Part shown: positions 51,794 through 61,096 of the stretch, piece by piece
Layout of the letters: each line of letters begins with the position of its first letter
Position numbering within the stretch: position 1 is the first letter of the stretch
Assembly: GCA_037952775.1 (NCBI GenBank)
Contig: JBANAY010000004.1
Span: 13,082,001 to 13,146,000 of the forward strand
DNA length: 64,000 nt
Reading direction: 5' to 3'
Origin: Clonostachys chloroleuca
Taxonomy: Eukaryota; Ascomycota; Sordariomycetes; Hypocreales; Bionectriaceae
The notes under the pieces: model-generated
What the model was told of the DNA's origin: nothing
Seen by the model: only the letters and a program-made list of their open reading frames with translations
Databases searched by the model: none
Position numbers and translations under genes: made by a program

Positions 51794-52634
51794 ATAATAA
51801 AACTAATAAAAAAAATATTTATACTAAATAATACTTTTTCTAATTTATCAATAGGAATTATATATAATCTTAGTACTAATAGCTATTATACTCTCTACCC
51901 TACCGAACCTATAAGATATATATACTAAGATCCCGGAGGCCGAATAAGCACTTATATAGAATAGCGCAGCCCAGCGCTACCTTAACAGCCTTGCAATCTG
52001 ATATTTCGTTTCATATTTCTTGTTATGGACAAGTAACATGTAGAAGGCAGAATATTACAGCTACCTTAGTCGATTCTATTCCTAGATGACAGTGCGAGGC
52101 GCGGCTTGCAAATATACAGAGCGCTCCTACTCCTGTTGGTCAGGCGGTGTCTGATGAAAATCCAACCTCGAGAATGGCGTGTTTGATACACATGATTTGA
52201 AATGGGTTACTGAGTTGCTCGGGAGATAGTCAAGCCCCGCATATAGATACTGGATAGGAAAACCACATATCAAGTTTAACGTCTAGCGAAATACAGCATG
52301 ATTGGTTACGTCTAGAACGGCTTATTCTACGGCCCCAACAGGGACTTGATGCCTGTGGAAGCTATGATGCATCGCCCTTACTCAACTCATTTTCCGACTC
52401 GGTGAAGATGACATGTTGGTCGCCATAAGGGAAAAAAAAAGAGACATTGAAATAGAAACTATCCACTAACTATTACATGAATACAAGAATGTGTATGTGC
52501 GCCGATTTGCTTGGGCAACCTCCTCGAACTTCAAGATCCATCCATCTGCCTCTCAGTCTCAAGAAATTGAACTCACAAGGAGGAGGGCACAATCATATAT
52601 CATTACAACACGTGCGGCCCAACCAGGCCAACGT
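51794..52634. other. Transition from RIPed block to genic DNA, no gene seen
   Basis: AT-rich to about 51920, then balanced composition with normal CpG, CpA and TpG from about 51940 on. It includes the 3' flank of the NTF2-like gene and an A run at about 52431-52440. I see no credible gene; the short frames here lack conserved features. Confidence 0.6.
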
Positions 52635-53048
52635 TTAGATCTTCGTCATGTGATGAACGCAGCACCTCCAATCTCCTCCGGCGTCCTGGCGCCACACGGT
52701 GGAACATAGCGCCTCAGTAGGGATCATCTTGCCCTTTTTATCTTGACGCCAGGCCGTGACGCGGTAGGTGAGCGCAGAGCTCATCATGTCAATCTCCACA
52801 AATGCTGGATCGTCGTGTATGCGGTATGCTGTCCAAGGCTCAAAATGCTCGACATAGTCATCAAGTGATGGCTCACTGTCGGGCGAGTAGATTTCGTTGC
52901 TGGGATCAGTCACCACAGCATCCTCAGCCAAGTACTTGCGGATGGACTGAGGCTTGTCGCACATGGCTCGCCAGAGTTGGGTTTGCGCCTCAATTGCGTC
53001 ATCCTTGTTTCGGCTAAAAATATTTCCCTTTCCAGGCTTCCCAGGCAT
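52635..53048 (-). CDS. NTF2-like fold small protein (SnoaL/DUF4440-type), function unknown
   Basis: This is a single-exon frame of 137 codons, starting at an ATG in the context ATCACCATGCC and ending TAA. The sequence has the layout of a small cone-shaped NTF2-like domain. It opens with a helical segment (about residues 15-40, AIEAQTQLWRAM), followed by the A-V-V-T-D-P strand, a helix with the acidic D-D-Y-V-E-H-F, and C-terminal strands (about 80-132) ending in a W-R-C-C-V-H-H strand. There is no signal peptide or membrane segment, so it is probably cytosolic. Members of this superfamily range from ketosteroid isomerases to proteins of unknown role; no catalytic Asp pair can be assigned safely. 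It is divergent from slp1 and lies about 700 bp from the heterochromatin-like block. The gene call is good; its function is unknown. Confidence 0.8.
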   Translation of the reverse strand: MPGKPGKGNIFSRNKDDAIEAQTQLWRAMCDKPQSIRKYLAEDAVVTDPSNEIYSPDSEPSLDDYVEHFEPWTAYRIHDDPAFVEIDMMSSALTYRVTAWRQDKKGKMIPTEALCSTVWRQDAGGDWRCCVHHMTKI

Positions 53049-54075
53049 GGTGATGGTTGTTTATGCGTTTGATTGTATGTATCGATGCTCGAATTAATTA
53101 CAGTGCGGTGACTCAGGTCGTTATGGAACCGACAAAATAGGGCGAGAAAAGGATGTGAATCGTTCTGGATCGTTCATAGACGAGGACATGGCAGGGCGAC
53201 AGAGAAGCATACATAAATAACCAGACAGAGGGATGGCAGCTCGCATTAAGGTGGCCTGCGTCATCGCGCATCTCGTCTTCTGGAACTTGGAAGAAAGGCC
53301 ACTTACCGGCATCTCTTTGACGTCAGCGATGTATGACCATCTTCAACGGTCGTGAAGGTGCGTGGGCTCGAGCTTGGTTCACGAGAAAAGCTATAAGGGG
53401 AAAGGATTGGCATCGTCGAAACAAGGAAGACGAACACTGGCAGACCCATCATACCTACGTAATGGAGCAACCAGCTGGGTGACATAAACCATGGCACTCA
53501 ACGGCGTCGTAATTAGACACAATATCAGGCTGTACGGCACGCGAAAACCGCAACAGAAGAAACTAAGATCGAGAAAGGCACAAAGTATAATGGGGTTTCC
53601 AATCTGATAACTCGCTATCAAAGCCGTTTGCGCTGATACCCGGTCGGATAACGTCGTCAGTGCAGTGGCCTTGATGCGCCATGCTTTTTTTTTGTCACCC
53701 CTCGCCTGGAACTCACAATCAAGGCGCTGGTGATTGGGCTGGGGAAGGCAATAAGTGGGCTTTTTATGCACAGCTGCATAATGATGGCTACAAGTACCTC
53801 CAGGTACCGCCAGTGGTGGGTACTTTCCGCGCACCAACTGCCACCACTAACTGCCCCGCTCCGCGCTGTAGCGAGTGATGGGAGAGACCGTATGGCTAAA
53901 CCGCTAGTATTCTTGGGCCCATTCTGTCTGTGCCTCTCTAAATGACTAAGCCTGATCGACAACCACCTCCCGGCCACGGCATGCCTCACCAGCCACTCAC
54001 CCTGACAGCTAAATGAGTCGGAGATGAAGAGTTCGTAAAAAATGTGCGCACCATCTCTGCCTGTTGAACGTTAAC
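53049..54075. promoter_or_regulatory. Shared intergenic region between NTF2-like gene and slp1
   Basis: About 1 kb between divergent starts, so it must hold both promoters and leaders. It contains a T9 tract at about 53684-53692 and several purine or pyrimidine runs. The frames seen here on the minus strand (for example 53391-53837) have no domain and overlap the expected promoters. No specific factor site can be assigned. Confidence 0.4.
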
Positions 54076-56676
54076 ATGGTCCAGGCAACTCGATTTCTCC
54101 AAGGCCTCTCCTACCTCTTCTTTCTGGCAAGTAATCACCTTGTCTGTGCCCAACATGACAGAACCCAGCACCAGACACAGAGGAGCACCATCACCAATAA
54201 TGCCAGCTCAACTGTCGGCACATGCGAGGCCCGCACGATCAATTACATAACACATACCCTACCCCAGTCTTGCCTTACAAGCTCCTGGACGAGCCCGACA
54301 TCTGCTAAAGACCAACCTTCGACCCAAACCAACTCGAATGTCTCTGCCACCAATGGCCCCAATGAATCGGCCGCAGAGCCGGTCACATCCACGACAGGCA
54401 GCTCGTCGATTGCTGCAGGAACACAAGAAAGCTCGGAAACACAGGCGGAGTCTATATCCAGTGAGCCTGCCGCTACACCATTCATGTCTTTCGAAGATTG
54501 GAAGGCAATGATGCTTCAGCGGACTGGGCAGGACCCGAAAGACCTCAGTTCCCGGAAAGACAACGCCGGAAAGCCCTACGACAGAATACCCCCCGATATG
54601 GGACGTTTCGATTTGGGAGGCGAGGACGAAATATCTCTCGATTTTGAAGACTATGTGGACAAGCACGGCCAATACCAGCCATCAGCGGGTGTTCCGCCGA
54701 GGGATGGGAATAACGAAATTCAAAAGGCAGACGAACCTGTCGTACACAAAGGCGACGCATCTTTGTATCGCAGCAAGGATGCTGGGAAGACCTGCAAGGA
54801 GAGGTTTTCCTACTCTTCTTTCGACGCCGGTGCCACCGTGCTCAAATCTGGACCCGGAGCCAAGAATGCAAAAGCAATTCTGGTAGAAAACAAAGATTCT
54901 TACATGCTCCTGGAGTGCGCCCGCCAGAGCAAGTATGTCATTGTTGAGTTGAGTGATGATATTCTTATTGACACTATCGTGGTGGCCAACTTCGAATTTT
55001 TCTCGAGCATGATCCGTCACTTTCGTGTCAGCGTCAGTGACCGCTACCCCGTCAAAGCAGACCGATGGCATGATATCGGTACCTTTGAAACCCGTAATTC
55101 CAGAGACATCCAGCCCTTTCTTGTGGAGAATCCTCAAATTTTTGCCAAATATGTTCGAATTGACTTCTTGACACAATACGGGAACGAATACTACTGCCCA
55201 ATCTCCTTGCTGCGTGTGCATGGCTCTCGCATGCTGGACTCCTGGAAAGCGGGCGAGACGACCCGCGAGGAGGATCTTGCCATCGATGAGCCCATCGATG
55301 AGGCGCCCACGATATCTCACGATCCTACCGTAACAGAACATCCCATAGATGTCGTGGTGCAACCCAATTTGGAGCAGGACCAAGGCTCTGTTCCTCAACC
55401 CGAGTCAAAACAGAGTGAGACAAGCCCATGGGCCTCTCACCCAGCTAACGTTTTTGAGGTCGGAACCTTGACGTGCCTTCAGGGCTCAGAGCAAGTTGAT
55501 CGCGATGCAACATTATCACTGCATAATGGCACCCGCCCTGATCGATCGTCCCATTCAGCATCTCCCCAAGATGGAGTTGGCGGGAAGCTCGCAGATGCAA
55601 AAAACCTGCTACAGCCTGTAGAGGGCGAGGTAGAGAGCGATGCTGCAGTACAACCCTCTAAGCCGCCTTCGTCGAATCACCAGATGCGCCCTACAGGACA
55701 AAATAACGCAACGTCGGCCAATGGCACAGTGACGGGTGAGGTCCCTGTGAGTTCATCAACACAAGCTTCCAAGCCCTCCATGGCCGCACAGGCTGTTCCA
55801 AAGCAAAGAACTGGCACTTCGAGTGCACCAGCAGCAACACCAACTGTCCAGGAAGGATTTTTCAATTCCATCACCAAGCGGCTGCAGGCCGTTGAGTCTA
55901 ACCTCACTCTCTCGCTCCAATATCTGGAAGACCATTCGCGTTATGTGCAAGATGCGTTGAAGCTAGCCGAGCAGAAGCAACTATCCAAGGTGGCAGACTT
56001 TCTGGACAACCTCAACCGCACCGTCTTTGCTGAACTCCGAGGCATGCGTGATCAGTACGATCAGATATGGCAGTCGACAGTTATCGCTCTTGAAAGTCAG
56101 CGAGAGCATTCTGAGAATGACATTGTTGCCCTGAGCTCTCGCCTCAACCTACTTGCTGATGAAGTCGTGTTTCAAAAGAGAATGGCAATTGTTCAGGCCG
56201 TACTACTGCTCTGTTGTCTGTTTCTCGTCATCTTCTCTCGTGGTGTCCCCATTCCTTATATCTCTCCATTCTTGGAACAAAGCAACGCCGCAAACTACTA
56301 TCCGACTGTCTTGCCATCCCAAAGCCGAACAATGTACGGAGTTGGAGGCGAGCAGCTGGTATCTAACCCTCATGTGAACCATCCGATGGACACACAGCCG
56401 TCTCATTTAGCTACTGAATATCCAACCACTTTGGACTCGCAATTGGATCATTCGATGAGCACCGCAGAGCCAGTAGATACGCAGACCACCTTGTCGAACC
56501 ATAACAGACTCTCGCCACCATTGACCCCAAGCCTTCAAGCTACTGAATCTGGACTTCTCGATCCTTCTACCGCATTTGATTTACAAGCATCTAATTTACG
56601 ACGAACTTCAAGTTTCCAGCATAGTCACAATCGGAAGCCGCTACCAGCACTTCCAGAGCATCCATCACCCCCCTAG
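54076..56676 (+). CDS. slp1: Slp1/SUCO-type SUN-domain protein of the ER membrane
   Basis: 866 aa in a single exon. I start at ATG 54076; the frame runs four codons further upstream, but only to a TTG. Residues 1-25 form a signal peptide (hydrophobic L-S-Y-L-F-F-L-A core, cleavage near C-A-Q). A P-F-M-S-F-E-D-W-K motif at about 135-143 is typical of Slp1/SUCO proteins. The SUN-like domain spans about 244-384 (C-K-E-R-F-S-Y-S-S-F-D-A-G to S-L-L-R-V-H-G). A low-complexity linker is followed by a coiled coil (about 595-700) and one transmembrane helix at 703-723, with a proline-rich tail. In yeast, Slp1 works with Emp65 in the ER, where it protects folding soluble proteins from degradation; it is distinct from nuclear-envelope Sad1. 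The lumen-facing SUN topology agrees with this. It converges with the mei2-like gene (297 bp between stops). The gene symbol is by family resemblance. Confidence 0.88.
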   Translation: MVQATRFLQGLSYLFFLASNHLVCAQHDRTQHQTQRSTITNNASSTVGTCEARTINYITHTLPQSCLTSSWTSPTSAKDQPSTQTNSNVSATNGPNESAAEPVTSTTGSSSIAAGTQESSETQAESISSEPAATPFMSFEDWKAMMLQRTGQDPKDLSSRKDNAGKPYDRIPPDMGRFDLGGEDEISLDFEDYVDKHGQYQPSAGVPPRDGNNEIQKADEPVVHKGDASLYRSKDAGKTCKERFSYSSFDAGATVLKSGPGAKNAKAILVENKDSYMLLECARQSKYVIVELSDDILIDTIVVANFEFFSSMIRHFRVSVSDRYPVKADRWHDIGTFETRNSRDIQPFLVENPQIFAKYVRIDFLTQYGNEYYCPISLLRVHGSRMLDSWKAGETTREEDLAIDEPIDEAPTISHDPTVTEHPIDVVVQPNLEQDQGSVPQPESKQSETSPWASHPANVFEVGTLTCLQGSEQVDRDATLSLHNGTRPDRSSHSASPQDGVGGKLADAKNLLQPVEGEVESDAAVQPSKPPSSNHQMRPTGQNNATSANGTVTGEVPVSSSTQASKPSMAAQAVPKQRTGTSSAPAATPTVQEGFFNSITKRLQAVESNLTLSLQYLEDHSRYVQDALKLAEQKQLSKVADFLDNLNRTVFAELRGMRDQYDQIWQSTVIALESQREHSENDIVALSSRLNLLADEVVFQKRMAIVQAVLLLCCLFLVIFSRGVPIPYISPFLEQSNAANYYPTVLPSQSRTMYGVGGEQLVSNPHVNHPMDTQPSHLATEYPTTLDSQLDHSMSTAEPVDTQTTLSNHNRLSPPLTPSLQATESGLLDPSTAFDLQASNLRRTSSFQHSHNRKPLPALPEHPSPP

Positions 56677-56973
56677 AACATAGGGCATTCAAATCCGAGA
56701 GGGAACTAAACCAGTCAGTTTTTAGCGCGGGATCGACGATATCAATTCACGCTGGAATACATTTTCAGTGCGACCACTGCTGGCAGTGTAACTTGAGCCC
56801 TTCGATTTATTTTTAACTAGGCATTAGAATCGTACATGGTGTTTTTGCATTGGGTAATTAAATAGCAACTTTTTCCTTCAAGACAACGTGACCTCCAGAA
56901 ACCTTCAAATCTTCTCACTCATAAAGATCAAAAGAAAAAGAACTCCTTGAAATGGTGACCAGTGGTGGTCAGA
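56677..56973. terminator. Convergent 3' region of slp1 and mei2-like gene
   Basis: 297 bp between two facing stop codons. AT-rich tracts on both strands (TTATTTTTAACTAG at about 56807-56820, and TTCTTTTTCTTTTGATC on the minus strand) are plausible polyadenylation regions. The two 3' UTRs may overlap. Confidence 0.4.
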
Positions 56974-59575
56974 TCAATGTTTAGTTGCACCATGCATATG
57001 GTTGATGGCTGTCTCGTAATCGTACTCTTCAAGTGCCGCAAGACGAGTTCCGCGGTCATACTGTGACCGTCTACGTCGCTGCTCATCTCTAAAGTGTTGG
57101 CCAGCATTTGGCGTAAACAAACCTTGACACGTGTGTGAGCTTCAATTCATCTCTCACTCTTGCATTTAAAAATCGACAAGTCACGTACCAACATGTTCAG
57201 CATTCTCACAGCTTCTTTTCATCTTAGATTGGTTGTCTGGGTCTGGAAATGGCTCCTCTTGACCAGCCAGTTCTGGCACCGGCCCGTTAGATGTAAAGTA
57301 CAACTAGAAGCATGTGAGCAGAGTCTTTGAGCTGAAGAGGCTCGTATCTTTCCTACCTTTGGCCGGTAATGGGGCGCCTCGAGCATCACCGAGCTGTTTC
57401 GAAACTTTTGTACTAAGCAGTCCTTGCCTTGGATGGCTGTTCCCCGTAAGGTTACCATACATAATTAAAGAGTTTATTGATGAGAATATGGACATCTCAC
57501 TTACTAGCATAAGATATTTCTGCTACTTTGTCGCTTTTGAAACAGTTCCTTGATTGTGGTGAGATTAGAATGAAAAAAGAGGGACACGGATAGCCTACCA
57601 GCGCTGGTTACCACGAGCATCGACAAACTAGAAAACAGGTTAGTCTAGCTTCCCACTGGATGCTTGCTTCTACCTTACATCTATAATGTCAAGGGGCTAT
57701 TTTCACCAACAAGTTAGCTCTAGATTTTTTCGACCAAGTCTCTGATACGGTTGTGCTCACATCGACGAAATTGATAAACGCGTATCCAACACTGCGCCCC
57801 TTCAGGTTAGTTCTGTTGTAGAGACGTGAGAGATGCCCAGTGTGTGTGACTTACTTGCAATCGTTGGCAAAATCAATTCGTAGATACATGAAGTCGTACT
57901 TGCCCCAGCTTGATTCGTCGACAATTCTTTTGAGCATAGCTTGGTCAACTTTGTTGGGGATATTGCGTAACATGATCTTCAAGCGTTATTATTAATTGCG
58001 TCTTTAGAAATGTGGCTGGTTTAACTCACGGTTGTTCGCACATCGATGCCTTCCCTGATGCGTTGTATATCGACATGATTATGATGGCCAGCCGAATTGT
58101 GGTGAGGAGACCGATTGACACGAGCTGCATTTTGTCTTCGGGCATCCAGTCGGCCATACCCAGGCATCGGTCTGGAAGGGCTTTGGTTGCTCTGAACAGT
58201 CAGAGCCGGCGACGGAGGGGTTTGATAAACCGACCCAATAACGGGGTAAGAAGGGGACACTGGGGTCAAAGGTGTTGACTGACCACTGGCAGGCAGCCTA
58301 TCCAGCACGTATGAGACTCCAGGTGTAAATGGAGATTGGAACATGAGGGGATACATAGTGATAGTAGGTTGATAAGGTGCCCCGACTGATACTGTGCCCC
58401 GGGCCTGAGCAGAGCCCAGCTTATGGGGTTGCCCACGAGAGTCATTTAACTCTTGGGTTGAACTTGAAGCTGGATTTTCGATGGCACAAGTACCAAGGGA
58501 GGAGATGTGAATTTCAATGCCCTTGATGAATTAGTTTATGTTTTCTTCAGCAGTGTAAGCGAGGTTCTGTTTAACTCACATCGATAGCTGGGCTCTTTTG
58601 TAGAGTTGCCAGCGCCTTGATAGCAGCGGTAGAGCTGCAGAACTCGGCAATAGCTCGGAATGATCCGTCAAGGAAAGTTGAAATATTCACAAAGGCAAAT
58701 AGTTGTCCGTAGGCGTGAAGAATTTTTTTCACGATCTCGACAGTGTAGGCGGGATTTTGGGGTGAGCAGTCCTTTGTAGCCACGGCAAAGATAAGGACTT
58801 GGCCGAAAAATTTGACTAAGTCTTCCGAATCATTCTGATAGTCAGGGTTAGAAAGACTCTGTTCACTTTTGTAGTTGACTTTAATTTACCTTGGCATCCT
58901 TGGTGGGATTCAGGAAATCAAGCTGCCACTCCTTTTTACCCAACCGTGAACTTGCGTGGACTGAACAGGCATCTCGTATGTCAGTGAATCGCACGTGCAT
59001 GTGATTGCCGTCAGTTTCAACGACTCTCTGGCCATGGAATTGAACTTCTTGCTCGTCTAGTTCCTGTATCTAGAAATTAGTTTCCATTGCATATTTCTGA
59101 ACGAGATATTCGTCCAAGATCGCAATATTGAAGAAAGACATACCGTCAGCCAAGCTTCAACCTGTGATTTGCAGATAACAGTAGGAGACGAGATGTTGAG
59201 AAGTCGAGAAAGTCCAAGATCAGTGCTTAAAGCAGACGCTACTGGTGATGCAATATGCGCTGATGGGATGAATCCAGGAGTGGAGAAAGGCTTGAAGGTT
59301 GAGGCAGTCGGGGATAGCTTCGTATTTTGAGTCACAAAGGGATCCTTCTCCAACTGCGACACCGAACCTCCGTATCTGGTGATCAAGGGCTTCACGGGGG
59401 TAGTCGTGGAGGAGGAACGGGAAATCCCAGGAAGCAAACTGGCCGACTTGGCGGAGCCTTCAGCAGGTGAAAAGGCTGTCAACCTTGTTTCAGGTGTTCC
59501 GTTGAAAGATCCGGACACTCCAGCGGTAGGCCTGGGAGATTGCGGGTTGAACATCGTGTCACGAGATTGAGCCAT
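56974..59575 (-). CDS. mei2: Mei2-like RNA-binding protein, 12 exons
   Basis: Exons I derive: 59575-59144, 59069-58890, 58834-58580, 58521-58030, 57976-57855, 57791-57761, 57696-57679, 57627-57599, 57548-57505, 57436-57357, 57303-57189, 57122-56974. This gives 648 aa with all introns GT-AG and 50-74 nt. Residues 1-140 are Ser/Pro-rich and disordered. About 140-205 and 205-290 are two degenerate RRMs, and 290-453 is a low-complexity linker. The Mei2-type RRM3 spans about 454-561 (starts I-M-L-R-N-I-P-N-K, then V-G-Y-A-F-I-N-F and K-F-R-N-S-S-V-M). RRM3 is the decisive RNA-binding domain of the family. In fission yeast, Mei2 promotes meiotic entry with a noncoding RNA; a meiotic or sexual role here is inference. 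The start at ATG 59575 is chosen because the frame upstream opens only with TTG; a short upstream exon is possible. RRM3 is split by six introns. Confidence 0.88.
57679..57696 (-). other. 18-nt microexon of the mei2-like gene
   Basis: This exon reads CCCCTTGACATTATAGAT on the minus strand, encoding P-L-D-I-I-D. It is flanked by AG (57697-57698) and GT (57678-57677). It restores the conserved stretch between F-I-N-F-V-D and F-V-D-A-R-G in RRM3, which would otherwise lack six residues. The phase is 0 on both sides. Confidence 0.85.
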
Positions 59576-61096
59576 GGCGATGTTGGTTGCTCGCTGACTA
59601 GACAACCTCTTCACGGGCGCAGAAGTAGAATAGATTGGAGGCGCTTTATCGCGAATTGCAAGATGATAAAAGGTGTAATTTTCGTAGTCTGGGCAGGCCA
59701 AAGATTAGAACGAACTGGTGAACTATCAAATTTTTCTTGTCATCACCAGTTGATGCAGCTTTGTGTAGCGACAGTGGATAGGTAGAGAAACAACAAGAAG
59801 GTAATTGAGGCGACAGATGGTGCGCGAACTCGTTTGCAGGGAATGAGTGTAGACTCCTTGAAGCGTCAAGAAGGGAGGGGGAATTCTAGGGTAGGAGTTG
59901 GCTGAAGAAGAGGGCAGAAGAAGCGATCAGGTAGCGCTGGAAAATGGAACAGGCGACTCTCTATGTTTGTCTGTGTGATCATGGGCTCGTAACCTACATT
60001 GGACTGGCTCTAACTCTGTGGTAAACAGAGAGAGGCATAAGATACCAGTATTCAGTACCCTGCAATCGTGTTTTGGGTATCCTTGGGAGTAGAAAGACAA
60101 GTAAATCTAGAAAGAGCTGCAGACGAGGTTGTGGTCTTGGCTAGATTGGCGAGCTCTCGAATGCTGCCACGAGGAAATGATAAAACACGGAGCGGTTGAG
60201 AAAACAACAGCCCCAGAAGATGGGATGAGGAGAGAGGGAGAGGAGAGAGAAGGGGAGACGAGGTGGGAGCTTTACCAGCAGCGAGTGGGGAGGTTCGCAT
60301 TGGTTGACAGCGCAGGTAAATGGCAGGAGCGACCTGGTGCCGAGAGTACTGTCCACCAACATACACGGCCATGGCTCCTTCTTCAACAGAAAGAGAAAGT
60401 GCCATTCCCAAGGCCAACCGACAGTGGTACTTACCTCATGGAATTTATCGAGCCTCAGACCCTGCTGTGTCTGTTCCAAGAGCAATATTCTGGCCGGGCA
60501 CAGATAACGAGCCCGTGATGGCGACATAGGTAGTCGTTCTGGAGTTTTCGAGGATGGTACTACCATCTTCAACATCCGATTTTTGCAACTGATACTGTTG
60601 ATTTTTGGCCATGTACCTATTATTTACGTCTTATTGAATTCCCTGGGAGGAACAATATAATTCAACCAGGTCAAGCTTATATTCTGGCATGAGTGTGCAT
60701 TTATTACAAATCTTAGTAGAAACAAGCTAGAGCGGAGGTTCTCCCAAAGGACCATACTATTGGGAGATAACGAGACTGAGAATTTCGAAAGAGAAATAAA
60801 ATATGATGTGATTCAGAAGTGATGGTGTTGGATGTTGTGAACGGAATACCTCTCTGATGTAAGGTAGGTGGTTGTAGTCAGCAGCGCCGGCGGTGGAAGC
60901 TCAAGCATGGTCCGTGCACCGGAGACACAGAGGCGATGCTGGAGCATGATGCGACGGTGTTCTGACTTACCCCAGGCAAGGCAGCCAGTATTCTGCCCAG
61001 ATCTTTGTGCCTGCTGTTTAAGCGACGAGCGTTCGTATCACATAACTTAAGATATCTCTTGAAGCTCGGATACCTACGAATAGCTTGCCATTCGGG
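59576..61096. promoter_or_regulatory. Divergent intergenic region of mei2-like gene and sec15
   Basis: About 1.5 kb. A purine-rich run on the plus strand at 60222-60268 (pyrimidine-rich on the minus strand, as is common just upstream of fungal transcription starts) fits a mei2 core promoter with a long leader. The minus-strand frames at 60052-60575 show no domain and low-complexity Leu/Ser/Pro content, so I do not call them. The part from 60580 to 61096 holds the sec15 promoter. No specific factor sites assigned. Confidence 0.4.

Noticed and set aside
1..51930. AT-rich block as mitochondrial DNA insertion or bacterial/plasmid sequence
   Set aside because: The content is LTR retrotransposons and Tc1/pogo elements with RIP-type changes. 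No mitochondrial genes, tRNAs or rRNAs are visible.
53391..53989. Frames of 110-148 codons between the NTF2-like gene and slp1
   Set aside because: Mutually overlapping, compositionally random, no domain; they lie in a divergent promoter region.
54064..54075. slp1 start at 54064
   Set aside because: That codon is TTG. The ATG at 54076 is immediately followed by a good signal peptide.
54682..55398. 238-codon frame antisense to slp1
   Set aside because: It is a shadow of the SUN-domain coding region, which has clear family motifs on the plus strand.
59576..59701. mei2-like protein start at 59701
   Set aside because: The codon there is TTG. The first in-frame ATG is at 59575. The intervening frame may be leader sequence.
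60052..60575. Minus-strand frames of 121-144 codons upstream of the mei2-like gene
   Set aside because: Low-complexity Leu/Ser/Pro content and no domain. They overlap the expected promoter and the pyrimidine-rich leader.
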